From NCBI RefSeq assembly GCF_900104695.1, contig NZ_FNSW01000001.1, positions 1,984,001 to 2,048,000 of the forward strand: 64,000 nt of DNA, given 5' to 3'. Shown here in pieces: positions 1 to 7,996 of this stretch (position 1 is the first letter of the stretch; each line of letters begins with the position of its first letter). Origin of the DNA: Paenibacillus sp. GP183 (GTDB lineage: Bacteria > Bacillota > Bacilli > Paenibacillales > NBRC-103111). Both the position numbers and the translations under genes were made by a program. The notes beneath the pieces are model-generated. The model did no database searches, was not told where the DNA came from, and saw nothing but the letters and a program-made list of their open reading frames with translations.

Positions 1-758
1 GCTTCCGGACTTATGTCTTCGGGCATTCCCGGCAAAATAAGGCCGCCGTCCACCCGTAATGTTATACCAGTGATGTAAGCAGCTTCTTCGGAACATAGCC
101 ATGCTACGGCATTGCCTATATCAGTTGGGGTTCCCATTCGGCCTAACGGAATTTTCATCCCTAATTTATTGCCTCTCTCCGTATTGGCTTCTCTGGCAAT
201 GGCTCCTGGGGCCACACAATTAACCCGAATGCCTAATGAGGCAAACTCCAGCGCCATAGTTTCCGCAGCCCGCGTCAGGGCCGCCTTCATACTCCCATAT
301 ATACTGTCAAAAGGATAGGCCCGAGCAGCGCGAGTTGATGTAATATGCACGATACTCCCACCCGTCGACATATGAGCAGCAGCCTGCTGAGACATTAGTA
401 TAGCACCCAGATAATTAACCTGGATTATACGCATAGTGTCCTCCAGTCTCATCTCGGTTAGCTTCTTGTAGGAATGGGTCGCCGCATTGTTTACCAAGAC
501 ATCAATCTGGCCAAACTCCTCTACAGCCTTCTTCCAAAAGAGAGCAGGAGTCTGCGAATCGGATAGATCTCCCTTCACGACGACACACCTTTGTTTAAAT
601 TGGTTTTGGATCGAATCTGAAACTTGACTGGCTTGCTCCTCTTCATTCAAATGAGTAATCAACAGATCATATCCCCGGCTGGCTAATGAATAGGCGATCC
701 CTTTTCCAATCCCGTAGCTTGCTCCTGTGACAATCGCCGCTTTTGATCTCATGCTCAT
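1..758 (-). CDS. SDR family NAD(P)-dependent oxidoreductase (3' end beyond window)
   Basis: This reading frame is open from an ATG at 758 to the window edge, about 252 codons, so the C-terminus is missing. The start is set by GGAGGAG just upstream; an ATG two codons in (752) has better spacing and is an equal candidate. The translation shows the Rossmann TGxxxGIG motif near the N-terminus (TGASYGIGKG), the NNAA structural motif, and a catalytic Ser plus YGSMK (YxxxK) pair. Family knowledge places it among classical short-chain dehydrogenases/reductases of the FabG/glucose-dehydrogenase type that act on a hydroxyl or keto group using NAD(P). The substrate cannot be told. It has its own sigma-A-like promoter at 855-883. 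Confidence 0.9.
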   Translation of the reverse strand, partial: MSMRSKAAIVTGASYGIGKGIAYSLASRGYDLLITHLNEEEQASQVSDSIQNQFKQRCVVVKGDLSDSQTPALFWKKAVEEFGQIDVLVNNAATHSYKKLTEMRLEDTMRIIQVNYLGAILMSQQAAAHMSTGGSIVHITSTRAARAYPFDSIYGSMKAALTRAAETMALEFASLGIRVNCVAPGAIAREANTERGNKLGMKIPLGRMGTPTDIGNAVAWLCSEEAAYITGITLRVDGGLILPGMPEDISPE

Positions 759-854
759 TTCTCCTCCAAATCCATAAAATGTATTCTAACCTACGGTCCG
801 ATAACGCATAAATGAACCCCTCGCGAAAGCTCAGGGTTCCATTCATTAACCTTT

Positions 855-883
855 ATTATATTGGTGGTCAGTCGCAACTACAA
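855..883 (-). promoter_or_regulatory. Sigma-A-like promoter of the SDR gene
   Basis: On the minus strand TTGTAG (883-878) is followed after 17 bases by TATAAT (860-855). This predicts a transcript starting near 848, about 90 bases before the SDR start codon. The leader contains a hairpin with GAACCC/GGGTTC arms at 814-839, which might be the end of the upstream histidine kinase transcript or a leader structure; it has no clear T-run. Confidence 0.55.
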
Positions 884-983
884 TGTCAATTATTACGAAC
901 ATTATGACAATTCTCATCAACTTTTTCCGGATTGATCACATGGGAACTGAAAGTATCAACATCTCCATTAATCGATGACCTAT

Positions 984-2243
984 TCATCCATTTATTTGCT
1001 TTTTTCTAGGAAAGAGCAGCTCTACTTTGGTTCCCATATTTAGCTTAGAATCTATTCGGATGGTGCCGCCGTGTGCTTCTACAATCCATTGAGCTATGGA
1101 CAAGCCAAGCCCTGTCCCCCCTTCGGAACGGGATCTGACTTTGTCACCGCGATAAAATCGTTCAAAAACATGGGGCAGTTCATTCTCTGCAATTCCGCAG
1201 CCGTTGTCTGACACACTGATATAAACGAAATGGGATTGATATCGACCAACAATCTCAATTTGTCCTTCTGGTGATGTATACTTCAATGCATTATCCAGCA
1301 GGATAATAAGAAGCTGTCTTATTCTGCCCTCATCTCCCCATAGGGACAGAGGTTCCTGAAGCTCCGTTATGATGTCGATCTCCTTAGTACTCGCTAATAA
1401 CTGGAATTGCTTCGTAATATCTCGCAATAAGGAATCCAGCGCAATGGCGGATGATTGGATCTCCAACTGATTGGAATCGGTTCGAGCCAGCGTCAACAGA
1501 TCGTCCAACAGCTTACTCATCCGCTTACTCTCTTTTAAGATAACAGCAATATTGGGACTCTCCTGTTCGATGGAATGTGCGGGATACCGGAAAAGCATCT
1601 CTGTTTGCGCGTGGATAACCGCCGTTGGCGTCCGCAGTTCATGAGAAGCGTCCGCGACAAAACGCTGCTGCTTTTCCCAGGAATTTCGTATGGGTACAAG
1701 CGCACGTCCAGCCAGAAATAATCCCGCGAAGATGGAAATGACTACGCCGGCGACAATCCCTGCGGCGATATCCCACATTAAGGAATGGAGCGTGCCGTAT
1801 ACATCTTCCATGCTCCTCACAATCCCGACGGAGGTAATCATACCCGAGTTCTGATTGTTATACGGAGATTGCAGCACCCGATAATTATGATTATTAGCAA
1901 TTACTGTCCGAAGCGACATTGCATCCTGAGGGTCCTTAAATTGATTCACTATATCCGGGTTGAAGGATTGTTTGGGCAGCTGCGCGATCAGCTGGCCCTG
2001 GCTATTCCAGAATAGATACGTTGTCCTCTCATCCTGCTGGGGATCCGGATGATCGGATCGCAGCAATTCCGATAGATTGTGAAAGGATTGAATCCGGCTT
2101 TCTGCCTTTCTCAAAATTTCGTCTGCGTCATGGAATAATCGAAATTGCATATGAACTAACAACAAAGAGCTCAGTAGAGTGAGAACCAGAAAAAAAACAA
2201 CGGCATTAAGAATGACAAGCCGTCTGCGAATTTTATTGAACAT
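984..2243 (-). CDS. Sensor histidine kinase of a two-component system
   Basis: A 419-residue membrane kinase. Transmembrane segments are at about residues 10-31 and 158-180, enclosing an extracytoplasmic sensor region of about 125 residues with no recognised domain. The HisKA box carries the phosphoacceptor His201 in ASHELRTP, and the HATPase domain has DNALKY (N box), DNGCGI (G1) and GTGLGLS (G2). It overlaps the upstream response regulator gene by 11 bases, and GAAAGGAG precedes its start, so the pair is co-transcribed. Divergent to it lies the flavin unit (3053-5193), the likely target. The signal sensed is unknown. Confidence 0.92.
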   Translation of the reverse strand: MFNKIRRRLVILNAVVFFLVLTLLSSLLLVHMQFRLFHDADEILRKAESRIQSFHNLSELLRSDHPDPQQDERTTYLFWNSQGQLIAQLPKQSFNPDIVNQFKDPQDAMSLRTVIANNHNYRVLQSPYNNQNSGMITSVGIVRSMEDVYGTLHSLMWDIAAGIVAGVVISIFAGLFLAGRALVPIRNSWEKQQRFVADASHELRTPTAVIHAQTEMLFRYPAHSIEQESPNIAVILKESKRMSKLLDDLLTLARTDSNQLEIQSSAIALDSLLRDITKQFQLLASTKEIDIITELQEPLSLWGDEGRIRQLLIILLDNALKYTSPEGQIEIVGRYQSHFVYISVSDNGCGIAENELPHVFERFYRGDKVRSRSEGGTGLGLSIAQWIVEAHGGTIRIDSKLNMGTKVELLFPRKKQING

Positions 2244-2919
2244 CTGACTCTCCTTTCAATAAATAACCGATCCCTCGCACTGTCCGAAGAAAGGTGCCGG
2301 CACCATTGGCAGCGAGCTTTTTGCGCAAATGATGGATATATACGTCGACTGCCGTCGTGGCAGACCCGGATTCAAAACCCCAAACTCGGTCAAAGATCTG
2401 TTCGCGGGTTAAAATCCGATTTTTATTGCATAAAAAAAATTCCAGTAATTCATATTCGGTTGCCGTCAAATTGAGCGGTGTCTCTCCGCTATAAGCTTCC
2501 CTTTCCGCAGGAGCAAGCCGGATCGGACCACAGATCAGATCACCTTCCTGACCGATGGTGCCTCGCCTCCTTAGTACGGCTCTTGATCTTGCCAATAATT
2601 CCGATACTGCGAAAGGTTTTGTTACGTAATCGTCCGCTCCCGCGTCCAAACCAGCTACGCGATCTTCCACGCTGTCTCTAGCCGTTAATAGAATAATGGG
2701 AACCGACTTGAACTGGGACTTTAGTTTTTTTACGATTTCTATCCCGCTCATCCCGGGCAGCATGACATCGAGAACAATCAAATCGTGAATCCCCTGCTCA
2801 GCCAAATAATATCCTTCGTCGCCTGTCTCGGCCACATCCGTCAGGAAGGACTCGCTTTCGAAAATCTCGCGGATCACCTTGAGTAAAGAAGTATCATCTT
2901 CTATGATAAGCACGCGCAT
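2233..2919 (-). CDS. OmpR-family response regulator
   Basis: A 228-residue regulator. The receiver domain has acidic residues at 7-9 and the phosphoacceptor Asp51 in VLDVMLPG, with Thr and Lys of the switch (LLTARD, TKPF). The C-terminal half is a winged helix of the OmpR/PhoB type ending RTVRGIGYLL. It is the first gene of the pair with the kinase at 984-2243. The intergenic region upstream carries TTTAA direct repeats in near-helical phase, which is the usual form of a binding site for this family, so autoregulation and control of the divergent FMN/ApbE genes are likely by inference. Confidence 0.93.
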   Translation of the reverse strand: MRVLIIEDDTSLLKVIREIFESESFLTDVAETGDEGYYLAEQGIHDLIVLDVMLPGMSGIEIVKKLKSQFKSVPIILLTARDSVEDRVAGLDAGADDYVTKPFAVSELLARSRAVLRRRGTIGQEGDLICGPIRLAPAEREAYSGETPLNLTATEYELLEFFLCNKNRILTREQIFDRVWGFESGSATTAVDVYIHHLRKKLAANGAGTFLRTVRGIGYLLKGESDVQ

Positions 2920-2942
2920 GCCGCTACCACCAATCGCCGGAA

Positions 2943-3005
2943 TTTTAAATCAATTTTAACAGAAAGCCTGATTTTAAGAAAATTTAAAGGTTGCTCCATT
3001 ATACT
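2943..3005 (+). promoter_or_regulatory. Divergent promoter region with TTTAA direct repeats
   Basis: Four TTTAA units lie at 2944, 2955, 2973 and 2983, that is two pairs with 11- and 10-base spacing. The second pair occupies the place of a -35 box 5' of a TATACT -10 element at 3000-3005, and no TTGACA-like sequence is present. This is typical of promoters activated by an OmpR-family regulator binding direct repeats. The same TTTAA pair with 11-base spacing occurs upstream of the second regulator gene (14343 and 14354). Confidence 0.45.
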
Positions 3006-3052
3006 GGAGTTATTGAAAGAGATAGAGAATAGTCAGATTGGAGGGGATTTAC

Positions 3053-3478
3053 ATGGCTAAAATGAACAAAAAGTGGGTGGTCCTGTGTTCAACGGCCATT
3101 GCAGCGGTTTATACTGCCGGATATTTGTCTACAGAAACCCATGCATCCATTCCGCAATCACCACAAAGCATTGCTCAAGGCCAAACTAATAGCGTTCAAT
3201 CAAAAAAAACATATAGCCTATATAAAGACGGTACCTACACGGGTATGGGAAGCAATCGGCGCGGATCGATTCAAGTGGCTGTAACTGTTAAGAACGATAA
3301 AATAACGGATGTTCAAGTCACCAATTTTGCCATGCATTATTCAGATAGTGACATAGTCGGGATGCCTGAAGAAGTAGTACAAAAACAAAGCGCGAAAGTG
3401 ACGAATGTTTCTGGCGCAACGTACAGTACCCAAGCTTTTCAAAATGCCGTACAAGATGCACTCTCCCAGGCAAAATAA
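3053..3478 (+). CDS. Exported FMN-binding domain protein, predicted flavinylated
   Basis: The start is the ATG at 3053, served by GGAGGGG at 3040-3046, giving 141 residues. An N-terminal membrane/signal segment (about residues 7-27) precedes a single FMN_bind domain like that of NqrC/RnfG. The motif SGATYST at residues 120-126 matches the [S/T]GA[S/T]x[S/T] site at which ApbE attaches FMN covalently to Thr; here Thr123. The next gene, whose ATG overlaps this stop (TAATG), encodes ApbE, which strongly supports flavinylation. The likely role is a one-protein extracytoplasmic flavin electron carrier. Redox partners beyond the neighbouring RnfD-like protein are unknown. Confidence 0.85.
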   Translation: MAKMNKKWVVLCSTAIAAVYTAGYLSTETHASIPQSPQSIAQGQTNSVQSKKTYSLYKDGTYTGMGSNRRGSIQVAVTVKNDKITDVQVTNFAMHYSDSDIVGMPEEVVQKQSAKVTNVSGATYSTQAFQNAVQDALSQAK

Positions 3479-4374
3479 TGGAGAATATGAGAAAGACGAA
3501 ATTATATATGGATACGGTTGTAGATATTCAGGTAGTAACCGGAAAACGGAAATCAAATGAAGAAGCGGAAGCAAAAATGAATCAGGCTTTTGAGGCATTT
3601 CGAAAAGTAGAGCAAGCCTGCAGCCGTTTTAGTCCTGACAGCGAATTGATGGAAGCGTGTCATCGTATTGAAATCCCGGTTCCAATCAGCCCGTTTTTAT
3701 TTGAACCCCTGAGGTTTGCTTGGGAAATGGCTGAATGGACGGATGGTGTATTTGACCCTACCGTGGGAAAAGTGATGGAAGAGCATGGATTCAATCGCCA
3801 TTATTTAACTCGGCAATTGATCGAAAGTCCCGCTGCAGATTCCGTTACGTATCGGGATATTGTATTAAATGAACAAGATCACACCTTATATTTGCGTAAG
3901 CCGTTGGTAATTGATCTAGGAGCCGTGGCCAAAGGATTTGCCATCGATTTAGCGGCAAATGAGCTGAAAGAATTTGCAGGGTTTGTGGTCAATGCCGGCG
4001 GTGATCTGTTTGCAGGAGGGGTGGATGAACAGGGGAATCCCTGGGAAATAGGCATTCAGCATCCCGGGCGAAGTGAGGAAATCATTGACACCATTGAACT
4101 TTCCAATGAGGCTATTTGCACCTCTGGAAGCTACGAGCGTAAGAGCGCAAAAGTACCCGGAGCACATCACTTGATCCACCCCAAAACAAGACAATCGCCC
4201 GCTGAGTGGATCAGCTGCAGCGTCATCGCCCCTTTCGCCATGATGGCGGACGCTTTTTCGACTGCATCGTTTTTACTGGGTGCAGAAAGCGGAAAAACGT
4301 TGATTGAGCAATCAGAACTAAGAGGAATATTGATCACATCCGATTTACAAATCGTTAGAATAGGAGGGATATAA
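3478..4374 (+). CDS. apbE: ApbE-family FAD:protein FMN transferase
   Basis: A 298-residue ApbE/Ftp. Family landmarks are DLGAVAKGFAID (about residues 145-156), VNAGGDLFAGG, the HLIHPKTRQSP segment and the metal-site region MMADAFSTASFLLG near the C-terminus. The enzyme moves FMN from FAD to a Thr of a target protein with Mg. The target is almost certainly the FMN-binding protein encoded immediately upstream. No signal peptide or lipobox is visible: the protein starts MENMRKTKLYMDTVV, so it appears cytoplasmic, whereas the target domain appears exported. The gene overlaps the upstream stop by one base and is followed directly by the membrane protein gene. Confidence 0.92.
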   Translation: MENMRKTKLYMDTVVDIQVVTGKRKSNEEAEAKMNQAFEAFRKVEQACSRFSPDSELMEACHRIEIPVPISPFLFEPLRFAWEMAEWTDGVFDPTVGKVMEEHGFNRHYLTRQLIESPAADSVTYRDIVLNEQDHTLYLRKPLVIDLGAVAKGFAIDLAANELKEFAGFVVNAGGDLFAGGVDEQGNPWEIGIQHPGRSEEIIDTIELSNEAICTSGSYERKSAKVPGAHHLIHPKTRQSPAEWISCSVIAPFAMMADAFSTASFLLGAESGKTLIEQSELRGILITSDLQIVRIGGI

Positions 4375-5193
4375 ATGACAGTAAACCAATGGATCAAATC
4401 ACCGAAGGGCTATGTCGTAATTGCCATGGTTGCTTACCTTCTTATGGCCTCCATCGGGTCACAAGACATGAAAGGCATAATAAACGCTGGCGTTGCCGTC
4501 AGTTTTTCTTTGGTCTTGGATATTCTCATTGGCCTTATTGAAAAAAGAAAAAGAATCATGCCGGATGGTGCTATTATAACAGGTTTAATCATTTCCTTGA
4601 TCCTGAGCACAACAACCGACTGGTCTGTAGTTGCGGCAACTGCAGTTATCTCCATTTTATCCAAGCATCTTTTCGTCTATAAGAAAAAACCGATCTTCAA
4701 TCCAGCGGTTTTTGGATTGCTTCTGTCCATTCGGATTTTTCACACTGGACAAAGCTGGTGGGGTTCATTCGGAGATCTTCCTGCCTGGACCATTGTGTTT
4801 CTTTTGATTGGGGGATACCTGGTAACTAACCGGATAAATAAATATCCCCAGGTTTTTTCATTTCTTGGAGTGTCGTTCGTTTTATTATATTTAATGAGCT
4901 ATTTTAATGCAGGAGGTGTCTCTGACGCACTCCGACCGCCATTTATAAACGCTACCCTGTTCTTTGGCTTTTTTATGCTGACGGATCCACCTACTTCGCC
5001 AGCCAAAGTTAAGGATCAAATCATTTTCGGCGTCCTCGCCGCGGTAGCGGGAACCATTATATATGGTTTATTCGGAGGATTGATGTACATGTTTATCGGA
5101 CTGCTGATTGGGAACCTTTATCACTTTCTTAAAACACGTTCATCTTTAAATGTAACGAGGGATGTTCGGCCTAAAAACCAGACCGTTACTTAG
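4375..5193 (+). CDS. NqrB/RnfD-family membrane protein
   Basis: A 272-residue protein with about eight to ten hydrophobic segments; the start ATG follows TAGGAGGG and sits directly after the ApbE stop codon. The conserved NqrB/RnfD block FFMLTDPPTSPAK is present (about residues 201-213), as are the PDGAIITGLI and NPAVFGLL segments. NqrB and RnfD normally carry FMN on the Thr of an SGAT-type motif; no such motif is seen here. It probably forms the transmembrane part of a small electron-transfer unit together with the flavinylated protein. No other Nqr/Rnf subunits are near. Electron donor and acceptor are unknown. Confidence 0.85.
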   Translation: MTVNQWIKSPKGYVVIAMVAYLLMASIGSQDMKGIINAGVAVSFSLVLDILIGLIEKRKRIMPDGAIITGLIISLILSTTTDWSVVAATAVISILSKHLFVYKKKPIFNPAVFGLLLSIRIFHTGQSWWGSFGDLPAWTIVFLLIGGYLVTNRINKYPQVFSFLGVSFVLLYLMSYFNAGGVSDALRPPFINATLFFGFFMLTDPPTSPAKVKDQIIFGVLAAVAGTIIYGLFGGLMYMFIGLLIGNLYHFLKTRSSLNVTRDVRPKNQTVT

Positions 5194-5214
5194 TCTGGCC
5201 TTTCACCGAACATC
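5161..5214. terminator. Large hairpin shared by two convergent genes
   Basis: Nine-base arms GATGTTCGG (5161-5169) and CCGAACATC (5206-5214) enclose a second pair CCAGAC (5178-5183)/GTCTGG (5193-5198). The stop codon of the RnfD-like gene lies in the inner loop and that of the EVE gene lies in the outer stem. It probably acts as a bidirectional terminator, although T-runs are weak. Confidence 0.5.
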
Positions 5215-5652
5215 AATTAGCATGGCTTCGGCGATTATTAGAAAGTCTTCGGATCTGATCTCAAAATGGCCCGTGCGGAAAGTATACCCCCAATTTCGAT
5301 TCCCGCGCGTGAAACTAAGCTGTTCCAATAGTTGGGCAATCTTCACTTCTTTACATGGTGAATACCGAACATTCCGACGGAATGGCACAAAGGAATCGGA
5401 CATCCGATATTCATAAGTCCTGTCATCAGCAACCTGACCGATTGCGGTAAAGGCTTGCAACGGCTCCCCTTTCGATAAATCAGTACGAGGAGAATAGTAG
5501 ATCAGCCAGTCTCCAGAATGCATCCTCTTCAAAGGTGCAGACTTGCCATGACAGAGTTGAGCAAACCCTCCTTGTACGCCCATCTTTACATGGGACGCGG
5601 AAACAACGCCGACCCAGTAGCGCCTGTGCTCGGGTATCCATTCAATCTGCAT
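5203..5652 (-). CDS. EVE domain-containing protein
   Basis: A 149-residue protein that is essentially one EVE domain (UPF0310 type): YWVGVVSASHVKMGVQGGFAQL at the start, GDWLIYYSPRT and QAFTAIGQVADD in the middle. EVE/YTH-like domains are known to bind modified bases in DNA or RNA, so a nucleic-acid role is plausible, but nothing local identifies the modification. The ATG at 5652 follows GGAGTGGAATC. It converges on the RnfD-like gene and has a 28-base gap to the DinB gene upstream, so the two may share a transcript. Confidence 0.8.
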   Translation of the reverse strand: MQIEWIPEHRRYWVGVVSASHVKMGVQGGFAQLCHGKSAPLKRMHSGDWLIYYSPRTDLSKGEPLQAFTAIGQVADDRTYEYRMSDSFVPFRRNVRYSPCKEVKIAQLLEQLSFTRGNRNWGYTFRTGHFEIRSEDFLIIAEAMLIDVR

Positions 5653-5680
5653 GATTCCACTCCTATACGTATTCCAGTAT

Positions 5681-6220
5681 TTATACCTTAATTTCTAATT
5701 CCTTTTTCAAACGTTCCTTCTGTAACAAATGGTGACGGTAGTGCATCTCAATGAGCATAAACCATTCTTTAGCATTTAACGCACCTAATCGAGGATGAGA
5801 GACTGTATTTTGCAAAGGTGCATTCTCAATGGTTGGTTCGATCTCTTTCATTTTTTGCATTACAACGTTCAGTCCTTGGACCAGCTGATCTTTACTTTCA
5901 GGCTGCCCAGGTGTGTATTGCGGTGAAGGCGGGACATGAACACGCACAGACGGAAAGCTTCCTTGATCAAATATGGCTTGTCCCGCCTCTGTTTTTTCAC
6001 CTTGGGAAACAATGGAATCCTTACTTCGTGTCATACAAAGATCAATGTTACGAAGATGCATGTAAAGAGTAGCGTTAATCAAATGCAGATACATTTGTCC
6101 AATCGACCATTCGTTTTCACTCGGCTGACGCTTCAACTGCTCCATACTAAAACCATTTAATTCTTCAATATAATGATTCTTGACTTCTTCAAATCGCTGC
6201 AATGCTTCGGTTGTATTCAT
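5681..6220 (-). CDS. DinB-like family protein
   Basis: About 179 residues from the ATG at 6220 (MNTTEALQRFEEV). An in-frame ATG pair at 6247-6244 gives nine more residues but has no ribosome binding site, whereas AAAGGAG lies 13 bases before 6220, a rather long spacing; the start is therefore not certain. The fold is a DinB/YfiT-type four-helix bundle: the NEWSIGQMYLHLINA helix and the MHYRHHLLQ segment near the end provide the His residues that usually hold the metal. Functions in this superfamily range from thiol transfer to unknown; no specific role can be assigned. Confidence 0.75.
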   Translation of the reverse strand: MNTTEALQRFEEVKNHYIEELNGFSMEQLKRQPSENEWSIGQMYLHLINATLYMHLRNIDLCMTRSKDSIVSQGEKTEAGQAIFDQGSFPSVRVHVPPSPQYTPGQPESKDQLVQGLNVVMQKMKEIEPTIENAPLQNTVSHPRLGALNAKEWFMLIEMHYRHHLLQKERLKKELEIKV

Positions 6221-6261
6221 AGGCTTTAACCAGCTCCTTTTCATCATCTGGTCTTACTATA

Positions 6262-6297
6262 CAAAAACGCTACTGACAACAGTATGTCAGTAGCGTT
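6262..6297 (-). terminator. Terminator of the WYL regulator gene
   Basis: A perfect 13-base inverted repeat (6266-6278 with 6285-6297, loop of six) is followed on the minus strand by TTTGT. The stem overlaps the stop codon of the WYL gene. It separates that gene from the DinB gene. Confidence 0.75.
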
Positions 6298-7231
6298 TAA
6301 ACATTTTTTCGGCTTCTTCACGAACCCGATTTCGCAGCGATTCCGGCTCTAACACCACAACATCCGCTCCCCAGCCGAGCACCCAGCGCAGTAATTCCTC
6401 AGGCTGACGGACTCGAAATGTCATATACAAGCCATCCTCATGATCCTCGAAAGCTTCCATGTAAAAACTGTTCGATTCCTTAACTTTATACGCAATATCC
6501 GGGTCTGCTTGAATACGCACAAGTACATGTCGGTCTTCAGCAGGCCTGTGATCCTGCAAATTAAAATCAGGCGGAAACATGAATCGGTCTTCCTGTACCG
6601 TCAGGTCACTCATTCGAGACAATCGGAAATGGCGAAGTTCCTGCCGCAATTCACAATGCGCAATCAATATCCATGAACCATGAACAAGTACAAGTCCATA
6701 AGGGGCAGCAGTACGAACGCTATGACGATTCCCATTGGCTTCAGGCCTGTTTTTCGAGTAATGAAACCTTACCTTCCGCTCCTCCAATGTGGCTTGACGC
6801 AAGGTTTCTATGTTTTCTTTCTCTAGTCCACCAATTTGTCCATCAGCATCGATCAGTCTGATGGTCGAGCGCACACGAGATGTCTCTCTGCGAACACTCT
6901 CTGGTAAGATGGCTTCGATTTTTCTTTTTGAGCTTTGCGCCTTTGCGCCATATTCCCTATCAAATTTTTGTTCTACAAAGTCCGTGCCAATCAATAACGC
7001 CACAGCTTCCTCCACAGTGAAGCTAACCGGCGGCAAGAAGTACCCCTCCATCAAGGAATATCCTAATCCCGGAGCACCTGCAATCGGAACTCCCGCCTCG
7101 CTAAGAGCTTGAATATCCCGATAAATAGTCCTCGTACTCGTTTCAAATTTAGCCGCCAGATCCTCAGCTCTTAAAACCCCTTTGCGCTGCAGTTCAAGCA
7201 CGATGGCTAACAAACGGTCTGTTTTGTTCAT
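6287..7231 (-). CDS. YafY-type HTH/WYL transcriptional regulator
   Basis: A 314-residue regulator with an N-terminal HTH_11 winged helix (RAEDLAAKFETSTRTIYRDIQAL, about residues 20-42) and a C-terminal WYL domain (ERKVRFHYSKN, YGLVLVHGSWILIAH, FRLSRMSDL). The final segment, ELLRWVLGWGADVVVLEP, is the typical WCX extension. WYL domains bind ligands, often nucleic acids or nucleotides. The gene ends in its own terminator, and a target is not obvious; the adjacent DinB gene is a candidate because YafY-type regulators are often next to small enzyme genes. Confidence 0.88.
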   Translation of the reverse strand: MNKTDRLLAIVLELQRKGVLRAEDLAAKFETSTRTIYRDIQALSEAGVPIAGAPGLGYSLMEGYFLPPVSFTVEEAVALLIGTDFVEQKFDREYGAKAQSSKRKIEAILPESVRRETSRVRSTIRLIDADGQIGGLEKENIETLRQATLEERKVRFHYSKNRPEANGNRHSVRTAAPYGLVLVHGSWILIAHCELRQELRHFRLSRMSDLTVQEDRFMFPPDFNLQDHRPAEDRHVLVRIQADPDIAYKVKESNSFYMEAFEDHEDGLYMTFRVRQPEELLRWVLGWGADVVVLEPESLRNRVREEAEKMFKRY

Positions 7232-7297
7232 TCCTGCTGCATACCTTTCTGATTAGATTTTATCTTAATGTACCATTAAAAAAATCGATAGGCTAAC

Positions 7298-7753
7298 TTA
7301 GAACGGTTTCAAGACCATAAGTATGATAATTAGAAATGTAAGTACATGAACGGTCCCTTCTAGTGGGGTTATTCTTTTCATGGAATCCGCAAAACCAGAA
7401 GGGATCTGATCACCTTCATTTGACATGACTAGTTGTGTAACCTTCTTCATTTGAGGTTCTACAAAACCAATAATAATGACTTCAATGATAACAAAGAGAA
7501 GTAAAGAGAGATTAAGCCACATCAATGAAAATCCTGTTTTGCTTACAATCATCAATAAAATGCCTGTTATAAGTAAAGTAATGCCGCCGATTTTAGGGAA
7601 ATTATTGACCTTTTTAATTAAACCGAAAACAAACCGCAGTTGACTTCCTGTCTTGGCAGATTTTCCGAGTACAGGCAATATAAATGCCGGACCGATACCA
7701 ACAATTGCAGCTAACACATGCAAGACCACCAAAATACCTAAGAAAATAGACAT
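7298..7753 (-). CDS. DUF2269-type integral membrane protein
   Basis: The start is the ATG at 7753, with AAGGAGG upstream, giving 151 residues; a longer frame begins 20 codons earlier without support. Four hydrophobic segments are visible: residues 4-26 (VLHVLAAIVGIGPAFILPVLG), about 54-72, 79-99 and 131-149. The N-terminal HVLAAIVGIGP pattern matches DUF2269 proteins, whose function is not known. Upstream on its own strand the promoter region contains an imperfect palindrome around GTATATAC (about 7780-7801). Confidence 0.7.
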   Translation of the reverse strand: MSIFLGILVVLHVLAAIVGIGPAFILPVLGKSAKTGSQLRFVFGLIKKVNNFPKIGGITLLITGILLMIVSKTGFSLMWLNLSLLLFVIIEVIIIGFVEPQMKKVTQLVMSNEGDQIPSGFADSMKRITPLEGTVHVLTFLIIILMVLKPF

Positions 7754-7966
7754 ACCAAAAACCTCCTTGGAAATAATTACTTGTAAAGTATATACTACAA
7801 ATGAACGATGCAATAGAAAATAATTTCCATTTTAAAATTTCACGGAATTGTTTCGATCATGTCGGTATTGCCGGGCTACACAACATTCCCTGATTGACAT
7901 GAACAAAATTGCAGAGTCATAATGGAGGCATACATTGAAAATTGGATATTAAACACCATAATTGTC

Positions 7967-7983
7967 TAACTAACTTTTGTAAG
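7967..7983 (+). promoter_or_regulatory. Candidate HxlR operator at its own gene
   Basis: TAACTAACTTTTGTAAG lies directly against the ribosome binding site of the HxlR gene. Its reverse complement contains AAAGTTAGTTA, which also occurs at 8450-8460 in front of the MFS transporter. Both copies have a CTTAC half at the other side. The shared word in two such places suggests an operator; binding by HxlR is inferred. Confidence 0.45.
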
Positions 7984-7996
7984 GAGGTGTATTTCG

